From the NCBI GenBank assembly GCA_947650365.1, contig OX393549.1, positions 27,991,209-28,055,208 on the forward strand: a DNA stretch of 64,000 nucleotides. The letters are read 5' to 3'. The notes beneath the pieces are model-generated. The model saw only the letters and a list, made by a program, of their open reading frames with translations. It ran no database searches and was not told the DNA's origin. A program made the position numbers and the translations under genes. Origin of the DNA: Chamaelirium japonicum. Lineage: Eukaryota; Streptophyta; Magnoliopsida; Liliales; Melanthiaceae. This document shows, piece after piece, positions 55,358-64,000 of this stretch. Every line of letters begins with the position of its first letter. The stretch's first letter is position 1.

Positions 55358-56173
55358 ACGATCCATGCTAATTCATTCGTACGATCCATTCTAATTCATT
55401 CGCACGAATGTATCCATTCTAGTTCATTCGTACGATCCATTCTAGTTCATTCGTACGATCCATTCTAATTCATTCGTACGATCCATTCTAATTCATTCGT
55501 ATGATCCATTCTAATTAATTCGTATGATCCATTCTAATTCATTCGTACGATCCATTCTAATTCATTCATACAATCCATTCTAATTCATTCGCACGAATGT
55601 ATCCATTCTAATTAATTCGTACGATCCATTCTAATTCATTCGTATGATCCATTCTTATTCATTCGCACGATCCAGTCTAATGGATTCGCACGATCCATTC
55701 TAATTCATTCGCACGAATGTATCCATTCTAATTCATTCATACGATCCATTCTAACTCATTAATATGATCCATTCTAATTCATTCGCACGATCCATTCTAA
55801 TTCATTCATACGATCCATTCTAATTCATTCGTACGATCCATTCTAATTCATTCGCACGATCCATTCTAATTCATTCGTACAATCTATTCTATTTCATTCG
55901 TACGATCCATTCTTACTCATTCGTTTGATCCATTATAATTAATTCGGACGAATGTATCCATTCTAATTTATTCGTACGATCCATTCTAATTCATTCGTAC
56001 GATCCATTCTAATTCATTCGTACGATCCATTCTAATTCATTCGTCCGGTCCATTCTAATTCATTCGCACGAATGTATCCATTCTAATTCATTCGTACGGT
56101 CCATTCTAATTCATTCGCACAATCCATTCTATTTCATTCGTACGATCCATTCCTACTCATTCGTATGATCCAT
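55358..56173 (+). repeat. Satellite block 57 (F)
   Basis: It runs from J7 to J2 (ATCCATTACGGAT 56168-56180, one change). Confidence 0.92.
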
Positions 56174-56522
56174 TACGGATACATTCGTGCGAATGAATTA
56201 GAATGGATCATACGAATGAGTAAGAATGGATCGCACGAATTAAATAGAATGGATTGTGCGAATGAATTAGAATGGATCGTACGAATGAATTAGAATGGAT
56301 CGTGTGAAAGAATTAGAATGGATTGTACGAATGAATTAGAATAGATCGTATGAATGAATTAGAATGGATCGTACGAATGAATTAGAATGGATCGTACGAA
56401 TGAACTAGAATGGATACATTCATGCGAATGAATTAGAATGGATCGTACGAATGAATTAGAATGGATCGTACGAATGAATTAGAATGTATCTTACGAATGA
56501 ATTAGAATGGATCGTACGAATG
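56174..56522 (-). repeat. Satellite block 58 (R)
   Basis: It runs from J2 to J6 reverse form (TGCA 56521-56524). It has the same 349-bp length as block 38 and is followed by the same F sequence, so it is a long-range duplicate 21.5 kb away. Confidence 0.93.
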
Positions 56523-57114
56523 CACGATCCATGCTAATTCATTCGTTCGATCAATTCTAATTCATTCGCACGATCCATTCTAATTTATTCGTACGATCCA
56601 TTCTAATTCATTCGCACGATCCATTCTAATTCATTCATACGATCCATTCTTATTCTTTCACACGATCCATTCTAATTCATTCGTACGATCCATTCTAATT
56701 CATTCGTACGATCTATTCTAGTTCATTCGTACGATCCATTCTAATTTCATTCGAACGATCCATTCTAATTCATTCGCTCGAATGTATCCATTCTAATCCA
56801 TTCGTACGATCCATTCTAATTCATTCACATGAATGTAACCATTCTAATTCATTCATTTGATCCATTCTAATTCATTTGTACGATCCATTCTAATTCATTC
56901 GTCCGATCCATTCTAATTCATTCGCACGAATGTATCCATTCTAATCCATTCGTAAGATCCATTCTAATTCATTCGTACGATCCATTCTAATTCATTCGTA
57001 CGATCAATTCTAATTCATTATTATGATCCATTCTAATTCATTCGTACTATCCATTCTAATTCATATGCACAAAGGTATCCATTCTAATTCATTCTTACGA
57101 TCCATTCTAATTCA
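56523..57114 (+). repeat. Satellite block 59 (F)
   Basis: It runs from J6 to J3 reverse form (TTCA|GGATCG 57114/57115). Confidence 0.92.
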
Positions 57115-57865
57115 GGATCGTACGAATGAATTAGAATGGATACATTCGTGCGAATGAAATAGAATTGATCGTACGAATGAATTAGAATGGATCGTGCGAA
57201 TGAATTAGAATGGATCGTACGAATTAATTAGAATGGATCGTACGAATGAATTAGAATGGATCGTACGGATGAATTAGAATGGATCTTACGAATGCATTAG
57301 AATGGATTGTACGAATGAATTAGAATGGATCGTACGAATGAATTAGAATGGATACATTCGTGCGAATGAATTAGAATGGATCGGATGAATGAATTAGAAT
57401 GGATCGTACGAATGAATTAGAATGGATCAAATGAATGAATTAGAATGGTTACATTCATGCGAATGAATTAGAATGGATCGTACGAATGGATTAGAATGGA
57501 TCGTACGAATGGATTAGAATGGATACATTCGAGCGAATGAATTAGAATGGATCGTACGAATGAAATTAGAATGGATCGTACGAATGAATTAGAATAGATC
57601 GTACGAATGAATTAGAATGGATCGTACGAATGAATAAGAATGGATCGTACGAATAAATTAGAATGGATACATTCGTCCGAATGAATTAGAATGGATCATA
57701 CGAATGAGTAAGAATGGATCGTACGAATGAAATAGAATAGATTATACGAATGAATTAGAATGGATCCTACGAATGAATTAGAATGGATCGTGTGAAAGAA
57801 TTAGAATGGATCGAATGAATGAATTAGAATGGATCATGCGAATGAATTCGAATGGATCATACGAA
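57115..57865 (-). repeat. Satellite block 60 (R)
   Basis: It runs from J3 to J4 (GAATTC 57863-57868). Confidence 0.92.
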
Positions 57866-58195
57866 TTCATTCTAATTCATTCATACAATACATTCTAATT
57901 CTTTCACACGATCCATTCTAATTCATTCGTACGTTCCATTCTAATTCATTAGCACGATCCATGCTAATTCATTCGTTCGATCAATTCTAATTCATTAGCA
58001 CGATCCATTCTAATTCATTCGTACGATCCATTCTAATTCATTCGTAAGATCCATTTTAATTCATTCGTACGATCCATTCTAATTCATTCGTACGATCCAT
58101 TCTAATTCATTCGCACGATCCATTCTAATTCATTCGTACGATCAATTCTAATTCATTCGCACGAATGTATCCATTCTAATTCATTCGTACGATCC
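57866..58195 (+). repeat. Satellite block 61 (F)
   Basis: It runs from J4 to J3 (GATCC|TGAATTAG, 58195/58196), with GATCAATTC about 55 bp before J3 as in blocks 7 and 11. Confidence 0.92.
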
Positions 58196-58776
58196 TGAAT
58201 TAGAATGGATCATACGAATGAATTAGAATGGATCGTACGAATGAACTAGAATGGATACATTCGTGCGAATGAATTAGAATGGATCGTACGAATGAATTAG
58301 AATGGATCGTACGAATGAATTAGAATGGATCGTACGAACGAATTAGAATGGATCATACGAATGAATTAGAATAGATCATACGAATGAGTAAGAATGGATC
58401 GTACGAATGAAATAGAATGGATTGTGCGAATGAATTAGAATGGATCGTACGAATGAATTAGAATGGATCGTACGAATGAATTAGAATGGATACATTCGTG
58501 CGAATGAATTAGAATGGATACATTCGTGCAAAAGAATTAGAATAGATCGTATGAATGAATTAGAATGGATCCTATGAATGAATTAGAATGGATCGTGCGA
58601 ATGAATTAGAATGGATCGTACGAATGAATTAGAATGGATCGTGCTAATGAATTAGAATTGATCGAACGAATGAATTAGCATGGATCGTGCTAATGAATTA
58701 GAATGGAACGTACGAATGAATTAGAATGGATCGTGTGAAAGAATTAGAATGGATTGTATGAATGAATTAGAATGAA
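58196..58776 (-). repeat. Satellite block 62 (R)
   Basis: It runs from J3 to J4 (GAATTC 58774-58779), matching block 8 in ends and in its GTGCTAATG variants. Confidence 0.92.
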
Positions 58777-59135
58777 TTCGTACGATCCATTCGAATTCAT
58801 TCGCACGATCCATTCTAATTCATTCATACGATCCATTCTAATTCATTCATACAATCCATTCTAATTCTTTCACACGATCCATTCTTACTCATTCGTATGA
58901 TCCATTCTAATTCATTCGGACGAATGTATCCATTCTAATTTATTCGTACGATCCATTCTAATTCATTCGTACGATCCATTCTAATTCATTCGTACGATCC
59001 ATTCTTACTCATTCGTATGATCCATTCTAATTCATTCGTACGATCCATTCTAATTCATTCGTACGATCCATTCTAATTCATTCGCACAATCTATTCTAAT
59101 TCATTTGTACGATCCATTCTAATTCATTTGTACGA
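58777..59135 (+). repeat. Satellite block 63 (F)
   Basis: It runs from J4 to an unclassified CGATCG turn (59133-59138). Confidence 0.92.
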
Positions 59136-59723
59136 TCGTACGAATGAATTAGAATGGATCGTACGGAATGAATTAGAATGGATTGTATGAATGAATTAGA
59201 ATGGATACATTCGTGCGAATGAATTAGAAAGGATCATACGAATGAGTAAGAATGGATCGTACGAATGAAATAGAATGGATCGTACGAATGAATTAGAATG
59301 GATCGTACAAATGAATTAGAATGGATCGTACGAATGAATTAGAATGGATATATTCGTGCGAATGAATTAGAATAGATCGGACGAATGAATTAGAATGGAT
59401 CATACGAATGAATTAGAATGGATCAAATGAATGAATTAGAATGGTTACATTCATGCGAATGAATTAGAATGGATCGTACGAATGGATTAGAATGGATCGT
59501 ACGAATAGATTAGAATGGATACATTCGAGCGAATGAATTAAAATGGATCGTACGAATGAATTAGAATGGATCGTACGAATGGATTAGAATGGATCCTACG
59601 AATGGATTAGAATGGATACCTTTGTGCATATGAATTAGAATGGATCGTACGAATGAATTAGAATGGATCATATTAATGAATTAGAATGGATCGTACGAAT
59701 GAATTAGAATGGATACATTCGTG
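59136..59723 (-). repeat. Satellite block 64 (R)
   Basis: It ends at J5 in reverse form (GTGCAC 59721-59726). A one-base insertion, CGTACGGAATG, lies near 59161. Confidence 0.92.
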
Positions 59724-59844
59724 CACGATCCATTCTAATTCATTCGCACGAATGTATCCATTCTAATTCATTCGTACGATCCATTCTAATTCATATGCAC
59801 AAAGGTATCCATTCTAATTCATTCGTACGATCCATTCTAATTCA
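59724..59844 (+). repeat. Satellite block 65 (F, short)
   Basis: About five units between J5 and J3 reverse form (59844/59845). Confidence 0.92.
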
Positions 59845-61429
59845 GGATCGTACGAATGAATTAGAATTGATACATTCGTGCGAATGAATTAGAATTGATC
59901 GTACGAATAAATTAGAATGGATCGTGCGAATGAATTAGAATGGATCGTACGAATGAATTAGAATGGATCGTACGAATGAATTAGAATGGATACATTCGTG
60001 CGAATGAATTAGAATGGATCGTACGAATGAATTAGAATGGATCGTACGAATGAATTAGAATGGATCTTACGAATGAATTAGAATGGATCGTACGAATGAA
60101 TTAGAATGGATCGTACGAATGAATTAGAATGGATACATTCGTGCGAATGAATTAGAATGGATCGGACGAATGAATTAGAATGGATCGTACGAATGAATTA
60201 GAATGGATCAAATGAATGAATTAGAATGGTTACATTCATGCGAATGAATTAGAATGGATCGTACGAATGGATTAGAATGGATCGTACGAATGGATTAGAA
60301 TGGATACATTCGACCGAATGAATTAGAATGGATCGTACGAATGAATTAGAATGGATCGTACGAATGGATTAGAATGGATCCTACGAATTGATTAGAATGG
60401 ATACCTTTGTGCATATGAATTAGAATGGATCGTATGAATGAATTAGAATGAATCATATTAATGAATTAGAATGGATCGTACGAATGAATTAGAATGGATA
60501 CATTCGTCCGAATGAATTAGAATGGATCGTGCGAATCAATTAGACTGGATCGTGCGAATGAATAAGAATAGATCATACGAATGAATTAGAATGGATCGTA
60601 CGAATGAATTAGAATGGATCATACGAATTAATTAGAATGGATCGTACGAATGGATTAGAATGGATCGTGCGAATGAATTAGATTGGATCGTACGAAGGAA
60701 TTAGAATGGAAACATTTGTGCGAATGAATTAGAATGGATCGTACGAATGAATTAGAATGGATCGTATGAATGAATTAGAATGGATCGTACGAATGAATTA
60801 GAATGGATCGTGCGAATGAATTAGAATGGATCGTACGAATGAATTAGAATGGATCGTACGAATGAATTAGAATGGATCTTACGAATGAATTAGAATGGAT
60901 CGTACGAATGAATAAGAATAGATCGTACGAATGAATTAGAATGGATACATTCGTGCGAATGAATTAGAATGGATCATACGAATGAATTAGAATGGATCGT
61001 ACGAATGAATTAGAATGGATCTTACGAATGAATTAAAATGGATCGTACGAATGAATTAGAATCGATCGTACGAATGAATTAGAATGAATACATTCGTGCG
61101 AATGAATTAGAATGGATCGGACGAATGAATTAGAATGGATCGTACGAATGAATTAGAATGGATCGTACGAATGAATTAGAATGGATCGTACGAATAAATT
61201 AGAATGGATACATTCGTCCGAATGAATTAGAATGGATCATACGAATGAGTAAGAATGGATCGTACGAATGAAATAGAATAGATTGTACGAATGAATTAGA
61301 ATGGATCCTACGAATGAATTAGAATGGATCGTGTGATAGAATTAGAATGGATTGTATCAATGAATTAGAATGGATCGTATGAATGAATTAGAATGGATCG
61401 TGCGAATGAATTCGAATGGATCGTACGAA
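59845..61429 (-). repeat. Satellite block 66 (R)
   Basis: 1.6 kb. It carries CAATTAGACTGG near 60537 and ACCTTTGTGCATATG near 60402. It ends at GAATTC 61427-61432 (J4). Confidence 0.93.
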
Positions 61430-61775
61430 TTCATTCTAATTCATTCATACAATCCATTCTAATTCTTTCACACGATCCATTCTAATTCATTCGTAGGATC
61501 CATTCTAATTCATTCGTACAATCTATTCTATTTCATTCGTACGATCCATTCTTACTCATTCGTATGATCCATTCTAATTTATTCGGACGAATGTATCCAT
61601 TCTAATTTATTCGTACGATCCATTCTAATTCATTCGTACGATCCATTCTTACTCATTCGTACGACCCATTCTAATTCCTTCGTACGATCCATTCTAATTC
61701 TTTCGTACGATCCATTCTAATTCATTCGCACGATCCATTTTTATTCTTTCATACAATCCATTCTAATTCTTTCGT
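61430..61775 (+). repeat. Satellite block 67 (F)
   Basis: It starts at J4 and ends at an unclassified TTCGTGCGAA turn (61771-61780). Confidence 0.92.
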
Positions 61776-62652
61776 GCGAATGAATTAGAATGGATACCTT
61801 TGTGCATATGAATTAGAATGGATCGTACGAATGAATTAGAATGGATCATATTAATGAATTAGAATGGATCGTACGAATGAATTAGATTGGATACATTCGT
61901 GCGAATGAATTAGAATGGATCGTGCGAATCAATTAGACTGGATCATGCGAATGAATAAGAATAGATCATACGAATGAATTAGAATGGATCGTACGAATTA
62001 ATTAGAATGGATACATTCGTGCGAATGAATTAGAATGGATTGTATGAAGGAATTAGAATGGATCGTACGAATGAATTAGAATGGATCATACGAATTAATT
62101 AGAATGGATCATACGAATGAATTAGAATTGATCGTACGAATGAATTAGAATGGATCGTACGAATGAATTAGAATGGATCATGCGAATGAATTAGAATGGA
62201 TCGTACGAATGAATTTGAATGGATACATTTGCGCGAATGAATTAGAATGGATCGTACGAATGAATTAGAATGGATCGTATGAATGAATTAGAATGGATAG
62301 TACGAATGAATTAGAATGGATCGTACGAATGAATTAGAATGGATCGTGTGAAATAATTAGAATGGATCGTACGAATAAATTAGAATGGATCGTGCGAATG
62401 AATTAGAATGGATCGAACGAATGAATTAGAATGGATACATTTGTGCGAATGAATTAGAATGGATCGTACGAATGAATTAGAAAGGATCGTATGAATGAAT
62501 TAGAATGGATCGTACGAATGAATTAGAATGGATCGTGCGAATGAATTAGCATGGATCGTACGAATGAATTAGAATGGATCGTACGAATGAACTAGAATGG
62601 ACACAATCGTGCGAATGAATTAGAATGGATCGTACGAATGAGTTAGAATGGA
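61776..62652 (-). repeat. Satellite block 68 (R)
   Basis: It ends at GGATCC 62650-62655, the only turn seen on that palindrome. Confidence 0.92.
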
Positions 62653-62901
62653 TCCATTCGAATTCATTCGCACGATCCATTCTAATTGATTCATACGATC
62701 CATTCTAATTCATTCGTACGATCCATTCTAATTCATTCACACAAATATATCCATTCTAATTCATTCGTACGATCCATTCTAATTCATTCGCACGATCCAT
62801 TCTAATTCATTCGTGCAATCCATTCTATTTCATTCGTACGATCCTTTCTTATTCATTCGTACGATCCATTCTAATTCATTCACACGAATGTATCCATTCG
62901 T
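62653..62901 (+). repeat. Satellite block 69 (F, short)
   Basis: It ends at J1 reverse form (62895-62908). Confidence 0.92.
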
Positions 62902-63933
62902 ACGAATGAATTAGACTAGATTGTACGAATGAATTAGAATGGATCGTACGAATGAATTAGAATGGATCGTATGAAGGAATTAGAATGGATCGTACGAATG
63001 AATTAGAATGGATCGTACGAATGAATTAGAATAGATCGTACGAATGAATTAGAATGGATCGTACGAAGGAATTAGAATGGATCGTACGAATGAATTAGAA
63101 TGGATATATTCGTGCAAATGAATTAGAATGGATCGTATGAATGTATTAGAATGGATCGTATGAGTGAATTAGAATGGATGGTATGAATGAATTAGAATGG
63201 ATCATACGAATTAATTAGAATGGATCATACGAATGAATTAGAATGGATCGTACGAATGAAGTAGAATGGATCGTACGAATGAATTAGAATGGATCATACG
63301 AATGAATTAGAATGGATCATACGAATGAGTAAGAATGGATCGTACGAATGAAATAGAATGGATTGTACGAATGAATTAGAATGGATACAATCGTGCGAAT
63401 GAATTAGAATGGATCGTACGAATGAATTAGAATGGATCGTACGAATGAATTAGACTGGATCGTACGAATGAATTTGAATGGATATATTTGTGCGAATGAA
63501 TCTAAATGGATTGTATGAATGAATTACAATGGATCGTACGAATGAATTAGAATGGATCGTATGAATGAATTAGAATGAATCGTATGAATGAATTAGAATG
63601 GTTACATTCGTGCGAATGAATTAGAATAGATCGTACGAATGAATTAGAATGGATCGTACGAAAAAATTAGAATGGATCATGGGAATGAATTAGAATGGAT
63701 CGTACGAATGAATTAGAATGGATCCACCGAATGAGTTAGAATGGATCATACGAATGAATTAGAATGGATTGTACGAATGAATTAGAATGGATTGTGCGAA
63801 TAAATTAGAATGGATCGTATGAATGAATAAGAATGGATCGTACGAATGAATTAGAATGGATCGTGCGAATGAATTAGCATGAATCGTACGAATGTATTAG
63901 AATGGATCGTACGAATGAATTAGAATGAATCGT
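62902..63933 (-). repeat. Satellite block 70 (R)
   Basis: It runs from J1 to J7 (63931-63936). It resembles block 32 in both ends and order, and contains the third 503-type module. Confidence 0.93.
63451..63930 (-). repeat. 503-bp module, copy 3 (480 bp)
   Basis: The same ordered markers as 28511-29013 and 54852-55354 but 23 bp shorter, that is, one monomer missing near 63560-63580. Confidence 0.87.
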
Positions 63934-64000
63934 ACGATCCATTCTAATTCATTCGTACGATCCATTCTAATTCATTCGCACGAATGTATCCATTCTAGTT
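63934..64000 (+). repeat. Satellite block 71 (F), cut by the window end
   Basis: About three units after J7. The array continues past the window. Confidence 0.92.

Larger units (their letters stand above)
1..64000. repeat. Uninterrupted 23-bp satellite array with frequent strand inversions
   Basis: Every line of the window is built from the same short unit, 23 bp in the standard form and 28 bp in a common variant. I see no stretch longer than about 20 bases that cannot be aligned to it. The array changes direction 70 times. Both directions carry the same ordered set of marker variants, so they are inverted copies of one family and not two satellites. Arrays of this size are typical of eukaryotic constitutive heterochromatin. 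Centromeric, pericentromeric, subtelomeric or B-chromosome location cannot be separated from sequence alone. No gene, tRNA, rRNA, transposon, telomere repeat or CRISPR array is present. Neither array edge lies in the window. Confidence 0.98.

Noticed and set aside
1-64000. CRISPR array
   Set aside because: The repeats are direct and short, but there are no unique spacers. Units abut directly and vary like satellite monomers.
1-64000. Telomere repeat or subtelomeric tract
   Set aside because: No TTAGGG, TTTAGGG, TTAGG or similar tandem run is present. TTAGAATGG within the unit is only a chance likeness.
1-64000. Transposon terminal inverted repeats at the direction switches
   Set aside because: The inverted repeats are satellite on both sides. 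No target-site duplication, transposase or non-satellite interior was found.
1-64000. Heat-shock elements from the GAATG/CATTC pentamers
   Set aside because: A heat-shock element needs alternating nGAAn and nTTCn at 5-bp steps. The unit has two GAA in the same direction with AATTA between. Only the GAATTC switch sites give a single inverted pair, which is too little.
1-64000. Two separate satellite families, one per strand
   Set aside because: F and R blocks share the same marker variants in reverse order (for example GAGTAAG then GAAATAG against TTATTTCATT-type then TTACTCATT-type units), so they are one family in two orientations.

Overview
The whole 64 kb window is one uninterrupted block of satellite DNA. 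I found no host gene, RNA gene, transposon or ordinary single-copy sequence. The basic unit is 23 bp (one copy is 71-93). On one strand it carries the landmarks CGTACG, GATCC and CTAATTC; on the other it reads GGATCGTACG and GAATGAATTAG. A 28-bp version with five extra bases (example 182-209) recurs about every 100-200 bp. At about 23-24 bp per unit the window holds roughly 2,700 copies. The consensus is about 35% G+C and strongly strand-skewed (C>G and T>A on the CTAATTC strand). An array of this size and type points to eukaryotic heterochromatin (centromere, pericentromere, sex or B chromosome). Nothing in the sequence identifies the species, and I do not recognise the monomer as a named satellite.

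The layout is a mosaic of direction. I call the strand reading CTAATTCATT forward (F, '+') and its complement GAATGAATTAG reverse (R, '-'). The window divides into 71 blocks with 70 direction changes, from one-unit islands up to several kb. 1-9.9 kb has long alternating blocks of about 0.7-2.3 kb. 9.9-25.6 kb is finely chopped. 25.6-33.5 kb is mainly F. 33.5-44.2 kb alternates. 44.2-55.4 kb is an 11 kb R domain broken only by three 55-bp F islands. 55.4-64 kb alternates again.

The main result is that the switches are not independent. By reading each junction with its flanks, I can place 59 of 70 into eight recurrent classes, J1-J8. For seven of them (J1-J7) the same junction with the same flanks occurs in both orientations. 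So a few inversion breakpoints formed, were then amplified inside larger cassettes, and whole cassettes were themselves turned round. Most breakpoints sit on short palindromes (CGTACG, GAATTC, GTGCAC, TGCA, CGATCG). J3 does not and looks like a plain end join. Longer modules (503, 365, 179 and 125 bp; a nested 3-4 kb unit) recur across tens of kb, and two module sets differ by exactly one 23-bp monomer.

The few open frames of 60-75 codons are by-products of the repeat. 23 is not a multiple of three, so a uniform array always meets its TAA, while intermixed 28-bp units can shift the frame past it. The commonest monomer variants (CATACG, CGTATG, CGTACA from CGTACG) are CpG transitions, which suggests cytosine methylation of this array. 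All counts were made by eye and should be treated as close but not machine-exact.
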